Shown here piece after piece: positions 1 to 5,430 of a stretch of 6,927 nt of DNA. Every line of letters starts with the position of its first letter. Position 1 is the stretch's first letter. Under the pieces are notes generated by a model. That model was not told the DNA's origin. It did no database searches and was given only the letters and a program-made list of their open reading frames with translations. The position numbers and the translations under genes are program-made. The stretch covers positions 1-6,927 of the forward strand of contig HF994023.1 of the NCBI GenBank assembly GCA_000436915.1, in the 5' to 3' direction. This stretch comes from Prevotella sp. CAG:1092. GTDB lineage: Bacteria; Bacteroidota; Bacteroidia; Bacteroidales; Bacteroidaceae.

Positions 1-404
1 TTAGCCCACTTGATAGAAGGAATGATGTTGCGCACATCGTTCAAACCATCGAAAATACGGGTGATGTTTGTTCCCTGCTTAGCCTTTACCTTATACATAA
101 GGGCACGAACATCGTCAGGCACAGGGTACATACGAAGAGCGTTCAAACCACGATCGAGCATGTGGGTCTTGATGCCTACCTCATTGAATGGCTTACAGAA
201 AGCGCGAACAGCATCGTTAGGATTCTCACCTGCCAAGAGGTTCACCTGCTCAAAGGCGCCACCATTTGTCTCTACACGGCTAAAGCATCCCATCTCAATG
301 ATAACTGGAGCAATCTTAGCCAACTGGTCTTTGCGTGGCTGGAACTTACCAGAGCTCTGCCACATGTCTCGGTAAACGAGACTGAATTGTATCTTCTTTT
401 TCAT
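1..404 (-). CDS. oadA: Oxaloacetate decarboxylase alpha-type carboxyltransferase, N-terminal part (runs off left edge)
   Basis: The reverse strand opens with ATG at 404 and stays open for 134 full codons to the window edge, so only the N-terminus is present. The protein starts MKKKIQFSLVYRDMWQSSGK and continues with VETNGG, FEQVNLL, ENPNDAVR and FDGLNDVRN. This is the start of the TIM-barrel carboxyltransferase domain shared by oxaloacetate decarboxylase alpha, pyruvate carboxylase subunit B and methylmalonyl-CoA carboxytransferase 5S. Asp13, in the RDxxQS-type motif, is the expected first metal ligand. The family moves carboxyl groups between a keto acid and biotin. In Bacteroidales the protein usually works with a membrane sodium-pumping complex or a separate biotin carrier; the partners lie outside the window. 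No alternative upstream start is likely, because a -7 promoter box sits only 33 bp upstream. Which of the three enzymes it is cannot be settled from the N-terminus. Confidence 0.85.
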   Translation of the reverse strand, partial: MKKKIQFSLVYRDMWQSSGKFQPRKDQLAKIAPVIIEMGCFSRVETNGGAFEQVNLLAGENPNDAVRAFCKPFNEVGIKTHMLDRGLNALRMYPVPDDVRALMYKVKAKQGTNITRIFDGLNDVRNIIPSIKWA

Positions 405-436
405 AATGTATTCAGTGAAGTTTTCAAAACCGACCG

Positions 437-444
437 CAAAATTA
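437..444 (-). promoter_or_regulatory. Probable -7 box of the oadA-type gene
   Basis: The reverse strand reads TAATTTTG, an exact match to the Bacteroidetes -7 consensus TAnnTTTG. A transcript would start near 430, giving a leader of about 26 nt before the ATG at 404. No clear TTTG is found 19-21 bp upstream, so the -33 element is weak or absent. The 10-bp core CTAATTTTGC is identical to the -7 region of the nusB promoter (6450-6459). Confidence 0.5.
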
Positions 445-579
445 GCCAAAAAAATCCAATTAATATTCCTTTGTCTCCCTTTTTTACACTTTATTCATAT
501 TATTAGCATAGTTTCGGCCATATATGTTGCTCATATCATTGAATTTGTGCAGATGGTAAAGGTACTTCTTTTTATATTC

Positions 580-597
580 TGAACTTGCGAAAGTTCA
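580..597. repeat. Perfect 7-bp inverted repeat with GCGA centre, possible operator
   Basis: TGAACTT (580-586) and AAGTTCA (591-597) are perfect reverse complements separated by gcga. The site lies in the 271-bp divergent intergenic region (405-675), 25 bp upstream of the -33 box of the lipoprotein gene. It could be a binding site for a dimeric regulator. As RNA it would form a hairpin with a GNRA tetraloop, but neither side has a U tract, so a terminator is unlikely. Apart from this repeat and the two promoters I see nothing else in this intergenic region. Confidence 0.35.
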
Positions 598-622
598 ATA
601 AAAAAGAAAACTTCGTATTTCT

Positions 623-653
623 TTTGTTATTCCACTCGTTTGCACTATCTTTG
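623..653 (+). promoter_or_regulatory. Bacteroidetes-type promoter of the lipoprotein gene
   Basis: A TTTG -33 box (623-626) and a TATCTTTG -7 box (646-653) are separated by 19 bp, matching the Bacteroidetes primary sigma consensus TTTG-N19-21-TAnnTTTG at every specified base. Transcription would begin near 660, leaving a leader of about 16 nt. This promoter overlaps the upstream TTG start candidate at 640 and so excludes it, supporting ATG at 676. Confidence 0.8.
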
Positions 654-675
654 CATAAGAAAGGCTAAAACAAAT

Positions 676-1524
676 ATGAAGATAAAGACATTTATACTTG
701 TATGCGTAGCTGCGGTGGCTTTGGCTGCTTGTGGTGATAAGAATGAATTGAGGATTGAGAAAGGACACCTCAACGATGAATTGAAGCTGACGGGCGACAA
801 AACGGTTTACGGTTTGGCGTGCGAAGGTTGCACAGACTCTGTAGTGGTGTTGCTGCCTAATGATGGTAGCGACCCTAAATACTATAATATAATAGACGCT
901 ACTCGCAACAAGAAGGTGCTTGGCACATTGAAGGTGGGCGATTGGATTGGATTGGTGGTAAATCCACAGGATTCTACTGTTGCCGACCTCGTTATCGACC
1001 TTGATGAGCTGAAGGGAACATGGTGTTATATTGTAATGCCTAAGATGCGCGACTATGAGAAGATGTCGAAGAAGATGCAAGAGCGTATGGAGCGTAATAT
1101 GCCAGACTCTGTGAAAGCTACTTATATGATTCCTCGTGAATATGGCTTTGCATTGAAGCGTCAATGGTCGGCAAGTAGTGTGGGATATGTACGTAGCAAG
1201 AGCTCGTTGGAGACTGAAAGTCCGGTGGTTTATCCTGATTTGGCATTCTTTACGGAGTGGCATATTTGGAATGGCAAACTCGTGATGACGAGTGGTGTGC
1301 CAGACATTTCTAATATAGAGAAGAGTTCAAAAATGAAGATTAAGGATGTGAAACTGGATACTTGCGACATCATTTATCTTCGCGACGACTCTTTGGTGCT
1401 TGGCTCTGAGGGTAAGACTCGTAGCTATTATCGTCAGTCGTCGTCGAATGCCATAAACAAAAGGGCTCAGCAAATAGCTGAACGCTTGGCTAAAAAGGCG
1501 CTGCAAGAAGCAACGGAAAACTAA
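676..1524 (+). CDS. Lipocalin-like lipoprotein, 282 aa, function unknown
   Basis: The N-terminus MKIKTFILVCVAAVALAAC is a lipoprotein signal peptide with lipobox LAAC, so Cys19 would be acylated after signal peptidase II cleavage. ATG 676 is chosen because the open frame extends upstream only into the promoter. Residues 30-110 form a beta-rich region with a CxxC pair (Cys49, Cys52) in the phrase GLACEGCTDS. From about residue 112 the pattern resembles small Bacteroidetes lipocalin-like domains: LKGTW (112-116), EYGFALK (155-161), SASSVG (165-170), W195 with NGKLVMTSG (199-207), then DDSLVL (237-242) and a closing YYRQ. Residues 123-147 are a charged helical insertion, and residues 258-282 an amphipathic basic helix. 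Such proteins are envelope lipoproteins that may bind hydrophobic ligands; no ligand can be named here. It is monocistronic and converges on queF. The lipoprotein call is firm; the lipocalin assignment is from remembered patterns. Confidence 0.8.
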   Translation: MKIKTFILVCVAAVALAACGDKNELRIEKGHLNDELKLTGDKTVYGLACEGCTDSVVVLLPNDGSDPKYYNIIDATRNKKVLGTLKVGDWIGLVVNPQDSTVADLVIDLDELKGTWCYIVMPKMRDYEKMSKKMQERMERNMPDSVKATYMIPREYGFALKRQWSASSVGYVRSKSSLETESPVVYPDLAFFTEWHIWNGKLVMTSGVPDISNIEKSSKMKIKDVKLDTCDIIYLRDDSLVLGSEGKTRSYYRQSSSNAINKRAQQIAERLAKKALQEATEN

Positions 1525-1539
1525 GAAAAGACTCTTAAA

Positions 1540-1641
1540 GGTAAAAGGGTAAAAAGGTAAAAGGGTAAAAAAGTAAAAAGGTAAAAAAGTAAGAGACCAA
1601 GCTGGTTATCTACTTTTTTACCTTTTTACTTTTTTACCTTT
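1540..1641. repeat. Inverted array of 8-bp tandem repeats (GGTAAAAR-type)
   Basis: The left part carries seven GTA-anchored units at a strict 8-bp period (GTA at 1541, 1549, 1557, 1565, 1573, 1581, 1589), each close to GGTAAAAA. The right part carries four units in the opposite orientation (TAC at 1611, 1619, 1627, 1635). Positions 1561-1591 and 1611-1641 are reverse complements at 30 of 31 positions; the exception (1563 with 1639) is a G-U pair in plus-strand RNA. The 19-nt loop (1592-1610) holds a nested ACCA/TGGT stem. The element fills the space between the stop of the lipoprotein gene and the stop of queF, ending 3 bp from the latter. Confidence 0.9.
1561..1641. terminator. Possible bidirectional terminator formed by the 8-bp inverted array
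   Basis: The element lies exactly between two convergent genes. Its transcript from either side would fold into a 31-bp stem whose descending arm is U-rich (runs of five or six U broken by AC or ACC). It has no GC-rich stem base or single uninterrupted U tract, so it is not a classical intrinsic terminator. The role is inferred from position and folding only. Confidence 0.4.
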
Positions 1642-1644
1642 CAA

Positions 1645-2106
1645 CTATTCGTGGCGTGCGAAACGGTCCATGGCAAGTTGCTCATATTTTGTGCCGGGCT
1701 TACCATAGTTGGCGTATGGCCATATGCTGATGCCACCACGAGGAGTGAAGATTCCTGTAACCTCGATATACTTAGGATCCATGAGGCGGATAAGGTCTTT
1801 CATGATGATGTTTACGCAGTCTTCATGGAAGTCGCCATGGTTGCGGAAGCTAAACAAATAGAGTTTCAAGCTCTTGCTCTCTACCATCTTCACGTCAGGG
1901 ATGTAAGAGATGCGAATCTCTGCAAAGTCTGGCTGACCTGTGATAGGGCAGAGGGATGTGAACTCTGGGCAGTTGAAGCGTACCCAATAGTCGTTGCCTG
2001 GATGTTTGTTGACGAAAGTCTCCAATACTTCAGGAGCATAGTCCATCTTATATTCGGTCTTAGCGCCGAGAGCCTTCAGACCATCTTCTTTTCTTGTATC
2101 GCTCAT
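1645..2106 (-). CDS. queF: NADPH-dependent 7-cyano-7-deazaguanine (preQ0) reductase, QueF type I
   Basis: This cytosolic enzyme reduces the nitrile of preQ0 to the aminomethyl group of preQ1 with two NADPH, the step before tRNA-guanine transglycosylase inserts preQ1 at tRNA position 34. The 153-aa length fits the short, unimodular class. Catalytic Cys53 lies in FTSLCPITGQPDF with Asp60 seven residues on. The QueF motif ESKSLKLY is at 76-83, and His94-Glu95 follow in FRNHGDFHE. These spacings match the B. subtilis enzyme (Cys55, Asp62, His96, Glu97) as I remember it, so all key residues are present. The gene is 56 bp downstream of the precursor transporter on the same strand with no promoter between them, suggesting cotranscription. 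Its stop codon is 3 bp from the inverted repeat array. ATG 2106 is preceded by an A-rich stretch, usual here in place of a Shine-Dalgarno site. Confidence 0.96.
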   Translation of the reverse strand: MSDTRKEDGLKALGAKTEYKMDYAPEVLETFVNKHPGNDYWVRFNCPEFTSLCPITGQPDFAEIRISYIPDVKMVESKSLKLYLFSFRNHGDFHEDCVNIIMKDLIRLMDPKYIEVTGIFTPRGGISIWPYANYGKPGTKYEQLAMDRFARHE

Positions 2107-2162
2107 CTTTTTTTAAGTTTTATTATGGGTGTTGGATTATAAATAAAATAATGTGTGCCTTC

Positions 2163-2843
2163 TTAGAATTTAAACCAGCCGTAGCTGATGCCTTCGTCGT
2201 AGACATCTTCGCCCTCGTATTTCTTCAAAGCCTTTACAACACGTATGGTTATAGGCAAGGCAATAATCTCGTAGACTGTTTTGAGAATCACCTGCCACAC
2301 CATAAGCAATATGAGTTCCTTGGCTGGAACCACGCTGCTTAGAGCTAAAGGGAAGAATATCAACGAGTCGATGCTTTCGCCTGCTACTGTGCTGAGTATG
2401 GCACGAAGCGAGAAGTTTTTGCCATTTGAAGCAATCTTCATCTTGCTCATCACATAAGCATTGATGAACGAGCCACAGATAAAGGCTATGAAAGATGCTG
2501 CTGCAATACGTGGCGCAAGTCCGAAGATGGCATGAAAGCCCTCTTCATTGTCCCAATAAGGAGCACCAGGAATAGCATCGCACAAGGCTCCTACCATAAC
2601 GAAGAAGAAGTTCATGGCAAAGCCAAGCCAAATGAGCATACGAGCCTTGGAATATCCCCAAACTTCGCATACGCAGTCGTTGATGATATAAGAAACAGGG
2701 AAAACTATTAATCCGCCTGTTAGGCTAACAGATAAAACTTGTATCTGTTTGGTTTCAAGGATGTTTGCCGTAATAAGGCAAACGCAGAAGAGTATGCTGA
2801 ATATCATAAACAGCACACTCACGGTGTTTTGTCTTTTTTGCAT
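2163..2843 (-). CDS. yhhQ: Queuosine precursor transporter (YhhQ / Vut_1, formerly DUF165)
   Basis: This is a polytopic inner-membrane protein of 226 aa, the normal family size. Hydrophobic segments lie near residues 8-28, 37-54, 67-88, 109-131, 157-170 and 176-200, giving about six helices with a charged cytoplasmic tail (204-218). Family hallmarks are visible: NDCVCEVWGYSKAR (55-68) following helix 2, and AGESIDSLIFFPLA (154-167). E. coli YhhQ imports preQ0 and preQ1, so this protein probably scavenges queuosine precursors. Its position directly upstream of queF supports that substrate class and argues that preQ0 is at least one substrate. A preQ1-I riboswitch-like sequence ends four bases before the ATG at 2843, suggesting translational feedback by preQ1. 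No Bacteroidetes promoter was found between the gene and the upstream inverted repeat. Confidence 0.93.
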   Translation of the reverse strand: MQKRQNTVSVLFMIFSILFCVCLITANILETKQIQVLSVSLTGGLIVFPVSYIINDCVCEVWGYSKARMLIWLGFAMNFFFVMVGALCDAIPGAPYWDNEEGFHAIFGLAPRIAAASFIAFICGSFINAYVMSKMKIASNGKNFSLRAILSTVAGESIDSLIFFPLALSSVVPAKELILLMVWQVILKTVYEIIALPITIRVVKALKKYEGEDVYDEGISYGWFKF

Positions 2844-2847
2844 TATT

Positions 2848-2878
2848 CTTGTTTTTATAGAGGTTTACCAAGCACTCT
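2848..2878 (-). promoter_or_regulatory. preQ1-I riboswitch candidate controlling the queuosine precursor transporter
   Basis: The minus-strand leader can fold as an H-type pseudoknot. P1 is AGAG (2878-2875) with CUCU (2862-2859). P2 is CUUG (2872-2869) with CAAG (2851-2848). The first loop is UG, the second GUAAAC, and the A-rich third loop AUAAAAA (2858-2852). Element order and spacing follow the B. subtilis preQ1-I aptamer. The bases equivalent to its ligand contacts are kept: U2874 (U6), C2863 (C17) and A2852 (A30). P1 has four pairs instead of five, and loop 3 is one A shorter. There is no terminator hairpin. P2's 3' strand ends four bases before the AUG at 2843, so ligand binding would most simply block ribosome access. 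The match was made by eye against a remembered aptamer. The gene it precedes is independent support. Confidence 0.8.
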
Positions 2879-2886
2879 TTGTAAGT

Positions 2887-2965
2887 GAAGAGGGAAGAGG
2901 GAAGAGTGAAGAATCAAATAGCCAAACAGACCATTTGATTCTTCCCTCTTCCCTCTTCCCTCTTC
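2887..2965. repeat. Inverted array of 7-bp tandem repeats (GAAGAGG-type)
   Basis: Four GAAGAGG-like units run at a 7-bp period on the left (GAAG at 2887, 2894, 2901, 2908) and four inverted units on the right (CTTC at 2941, 2948, 2955, 2962). Arms 2887-2919 and 2933-2965 are reverse complements at 32 of 33 positions; the exception is T2907 against C2945. The inner ends include a non-repetitive ATCAAAT segment, so pairing extends beyond the tandem units. The loop is 13 nt (2920-2932). The element lies 6 bp after the DUF5606 stop codon and 8 bp upstream of the riboswitch candidate. It may end the nusB-to-DUF5606 transcript, though no U tract follows on the minus strand. Confidence 0.9.
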
Positions 2966-2971
2966 GTTTAT

Positions 2972-3412
2972 TTATTCTTCTGTTCTGTCGTCAACGTTGT
3001 CGCCAGGAGTAGGGCAGAGAACTTCCTCGAAGTTGGTGATGCCATTCTTTACAAGAATGTTGTACCACTGGAAGAGCTTCTTGATGTCGCTATCGTGAAC
3101 GCGATCCTGGTCGAAGTTTGGCAATACCTCAGCGAAGTATGCACGCAACTCCTTAGAGCTGCACTTCTTATAGTTAAGAGAAACCTCCTTTGACTGCTCC
3201 TTCTCGCCGAGGTTCTTCAATACCTGCCACAATGGAATGTCTTCAGCGTCGGTATACATAGCGATGTCTGCAAGACTTGTTACTCTGTCGGTAGAGAATG
3301 CTGGAACGCGACGCTTTGACTCGTCGATAGATTCTACGATAAGATTCATTTTACCACGCGAAACCAGACGATAGAGTCCTGGTTTGCCTGAGATAGAAAG
3401 TATTGTTTCCAT
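2972..3412 (-). CDS. DUF5606 family protein, 146 aa
   Basis: The N-terminal half (METILSISGKPGLYRLVSRG, then NLIVESID at 23-30, RRVPAFST at 34-41, TSLADIAMYTDAEDIPL at 45-61) matches the conserved Bacteroidetes family DUF5606 as I remember it. Length is typical. There is no signal peptide or membrane segment, so a cytosolic protein is expected. The N-terminal part looks like a small beta-rich barrel; residues 85-121 look helical. The C-terminal 15 residues are acidic and probably disordered. No biochemical function is known to me, and none should be inferred beyond its linkage to coaE. It lies 47 bp downstream of coaE across an AT-rich gap with no promoter, so it is probably the last gene of the nusB operon. 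An AAAAGAAAAGAA stretch precedes the ATG. Confidence 0.85.
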   Translation of the reverse strand: METILSISGKPGLYRLVSRGKMNLIVESIDESKRRVPAFSTDRVTSLADIAMYTDAEDIPLWQVLKNLGEKEQSKEVSLNYKKCSSKELRAYFAEVLPNFDQDRVHDSDIKKLFQWYNILVKNGITNFEEVLCPTPGDNVDDRTEE

Positions 3413-3459
3413 TTCTTTTCTTTTGTTATATTATATATAATAATGTGTAATTGTCTTTA

Positions 3460-4050
3460 TTAGTTTTTGTAGCCAAGGGTAGAAACTGCTTCAAGCAGAC
3501 TCATTATAGCTGCAGAAAGATCTGACGTACCATCGTTGATGATGATAAAGTTAGACTTTTGAGCCATTTCCTCTTGTGGCATTTGGCGCTTTATCCATTG
3601 CAAAGCTTGCTCATGGCTTATTCCATCGCGTTTAGCAATGCGCTCAATACGAACATCTTCTGGAGCTATTACGCAGACTATGTAGTCGAAGTTTATTCGT
3701 TCGTTAAACTTTGCATCAAACAATATTGCACTCTCTAACCATTTGTAGTTGGAAGCTATGAAGTCGGCTGCCACAGCAGGATGAACTACATCGTTTACAG
3801 CTTGCTTATTGGCTTCTGAAGCCAATAGAAACTTGGCAAGTATAGGCTTTTGCAATATACCGTCAATGAAAACCTCTTCGCCAACAACAGCATTAAGGTT
3901 AGCTTGCAATGCTGTGTCTGTAGCCATAATGCGTTTTGCAGCAGCATCACAATCATAGACCTTAACTCCTCTGTCGGCAAGCAACTTGCAAACATAGCTT
4001 TTGCCACTGCCTATGCCACCTGTTATGGCTATTCGTGGAAGGTTGTTCAT
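3460..4050 (-). CDS. coaE: Dephospho-CoA kinase
   Basis: CoaE phosphorylates the ribose 3'-hydroxyl of dephospho-CoA with ATP, the last step of coenzyme A synthesis. The protein has 196 aa, a normal length. The P-loop GGIGSGKS is at 11-18. Asp33 in VYDCDAAA (31-38) matches the catalytic aspartate position of the family. The CoA-domain signature VVHPAV is at 88-93, ILFDAKFNERIN at 109-120, and the basic lid region RIERIAKRDGIS at 134-145. The KRQM segment (154-157) and NFIIINDG (167-174) complete the C-terminal pattern. Its ATG overlaps the YbbR-domain stop codon as ATGA (4-bp overlap), which suggests translational coupling. Nothing appears truncated. Confidence 0.96.
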   Translation of the reverse strand: MNNLPRIAITGGIGSGKSYVCKLLADRGVKVYDCDAAAKRIMATDTALQANLNAVVGEEVFIDGILQKPILAKFLLASEANKQAVNDVVHPAVAADFIASNYKWLESAILFDAKFNERINFDYIVCVIAPEDVRIERIAKRDGISHEQALQWIKRQMPQEEMAQKSNFIIINDGTSDLSAAIMSLLEAVSTLGYKN

Positions 4051-5027
4051 TGCTGTTCTATGAGATAGTCAACTTGGCTGGTTTCTAATCGTGCTGCGTG
4101 TACGCTGCGAGGTTTGGTGTGGAGCGTGAGCTGACATTTTTCAGTATGCTCCTTGCCGAAGTCGTTGTAGTCGGCAGTAACGATGAAGCTTTCAGGGTGT
4201 GCCTTTATGTCTCTCACCATGCTTGCTCCTGCAGTAAACAATATTCTTACGCGTTGAGGGAATGTGCGAAGAATGGTTCCTTCAGGCATATTGATAGCCT
4301 TGATAGGCACCTCCACACTCTCTTCGGTAAGCACATCGGGATAAATCTTGATGTTTATCTTCTCTGGCACAACCTTTACTCCATTTATCTTTGCGAGATT
4401 TACAGTCTTGATAACGGTATCTTGGATGTTGATGATGCTCAGAGGCTCGGTAGGAATAAACTTCAAACTATCGAGTTGCTGATGTTGGGCGTATACTGTT
4501 GCCTTCTTTGGCGAGATGTCGATTCGAGCAATATAATAACTTTGTCCTGGCTTAATTTCGCCCGCGAGGGTTATTGGAATGAGCTTGCGCTCACCATAGT
4601 TGTATGTGAAATTGGTCGATTCTGGTTTTACTGACACCAAGGTGGTTGAGGCAAACAGCTGTTGGCTGATAGCCTTCTGTATGTCTGCCATAGGTATTTT
4701 TCCTTTGAATGACGACTTGGCGTAGGTTTTGAAGTTGAATATCAGCGGACGCAGTCTATGGCTTGAAGCATAGGAAAGCAACACGAAGCCTTTGTCGCGA
4801 ACTACAAACCTTACTGTATCTGCAGGTTCTGTGGTCAGCACCACATTGTTGGGCTGTCCGCTTAGACGCAAAGCAACTTCATATTCTTTCTCGTAAGTCT
4901 CGTTTAGCGTCATCATCAACCAGAAGATTCCGCTAAGACAGAGAAAGAATAAAAAAATCAGAAACTCCTTGTTCACTACACTGAACACGAAGTCTCTGAC
5001 TGATATCAGAACATGCCTATTTCTCAT
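4047..5027 (-). CDS. YbbR-like domain protein, membrane-anchored, 326 aa
   Basis: One transmembrane helix (about residues 22-41, after a basic N-terminus MRNRHVLISVRD) anchors a long extracytoplasmic region made of beta-rich YbbR-type repeats. Examples are VALRLSGQP, the IPITLAG segment and VEVPIKAINMPEGT. In Firmicutes the YbbR protein CdaR regulates the diadenylate cyclase CdaA; here the neighbours are yajC and coaE, so that role cannot be assumed. The open frame continues upstream to an ATG at 5087. The added 20 residues lie entirely within yajC and are arginine- and proline-rich. The ATG at 5027, four As after the yajC stop codon, gives the normal short cytoplasmic lead before the helix and is preferred. 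The stop codon overlaps the coaE start. An envelope-associated role is likely; the specific function is unknown. Confidence 0.85.
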   Translation of the reverse strand: MRNRHVLISVRDFVFSVVNKEFLIFLFFLCLSGIFWLMMTLNETYEKEYEVALRLSGQPNNVVLTTEPADTVRFVVRDKGFVLLSYASSHRLRPLIFNFKTYAKSSFKGKIPMADIQKAISQQLFASTTLVSVKPESTNFTYNYGERKLIPITLAGEIKPGQSYYIARIDISPKKATVYAQHQQLDSLKFIPTEPLSIINIQDTVIKTVNLAKINGVKVVPEKINIKIYPDVLTEESVEVPIKAINMPEGTILRTFPQRVRILFTAGASMVRDIKAHPESFIVTADYNDFGKEHTEKCQLTLHTKPRSVHAARLETSQVDYLIEQQ

Positions 5028-5031
5028 TTTT

Positions 5032-5358
5032 TTAGGCCTTGGTGCCGGTAGCGTCCTGTGCTGAAGCAAAAACAGAAGTCTTTTCAACTGTTATTACTGT
5101 GCCAGAAGCAATTTCTACATCGATAGTTCCTGCTGCGAGGTCTACGCTGCGAACTGTGCCATGGATGCCACCGCCAACGAGAACCTTAGAACCTTTTTCG
5201 AGTGAGTTTTGGAACTCACGTATCTTTTTCTGCTGCTTCTGCTGAGGGCGAATCATCAAGAAATACATTATGGCGAAGATTGCCACCATCATGATGAGCA
5301 TGCCAGACATGCTGCCGCCTTGCTGTGCTGCCTGAGCAGCTAATAGAATTGTTGTCAT
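5032..5358 (-). CDS. yajC: Preprotein translocase accessory subunit YajC
   Basis: This small inner-membrane protein associates with SecDF and the SecYEG channel and assists protein export without being essential in E. coli. The 108-aa length is typical. A single transmembrane helix (about 18-36, SGMLIMMVAIFAIMYFLMI) is followed by the family hallmark RPQQKQQKK (37-45). After it come the compact beta domain with the VLVGGGIHGTVRSVD segment (59-73), the IASGTVITVEKTSV stretch (83-96) and a short hydrophilic tail. The gene is 72 bp downstream of nusB with no promoter box between them and 4 nt upstream of the YbbR-domain gene, so cotranscription is likely. secDF is not in the window. Confidence 0.95.
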   Translation of the reverse strand: MTTILLAAQAAQQGGSMSGMLIMMVAIFAIMYFLMIRPQQKQQKKIREFQNSLEKGSKVLVGGGIHGTVRSVDLAAGTIDVEIASGTVITVEKTSVFASAQDATGTKA

Positions 5359-5430
5359 ATTGTTATGCTTTTAGTGTTTACTATTTCGATACGTATTATT
5401 ACTAATAGATGCTTGTATTATTAATATGGT

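Noticed and set aside
640..675. Extended TTG start of the lipoprotein gene adding 12 residues
   Set aside because: The extension overlaps the -7 box at 646-653 and would place charged residues before a normal signal peptide. ATG 676 fits both promoter and signal peptide.
595..1263. 222-codon open frame on the minus strand
   Set aside because: It lies antisense to the lipoprotein gene, which has a signal peptide, lipobox and consensus promoter. The antisense product has no recognisable domain and an odd, His/Arg/Leu-rich composition.
1651..2142. 163-codon plus-strand open frame
   Set aside because: It is antisense to queF, whose catalytic residues are all present on the other strand.
1540..2965. 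CRISPR array or IS ends suggested by the repeats
   Set aside because: Repeat units are 7-8 bp with no spacers. There is no cas or transposase gene and no target-site duplication, and the two elements do not share sequence as IS ends would.
3413..3459. AT-rich TTATATATAA palindrome between coaE and the DUF5606 gene
   Set aside because: A short low-complexity palindrome in an AT-rich gap is expected by chance. It has no GC stem, U tract or -7 box to support a terminator or promoter.
4098..4634. 178-codon plus-strand open frame
   Set aside because: It is antisense to the YbbR-domain gene and shows no recognisable family pattern.
5028..5087. Upstream ATG adding 20 residues to the YbbR-domain protein
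   Set aside because: The extra segment overlaps the yajC 3' end completely. The start at 5027 gives standard operon spacing and a normal membrane-anchor topology.
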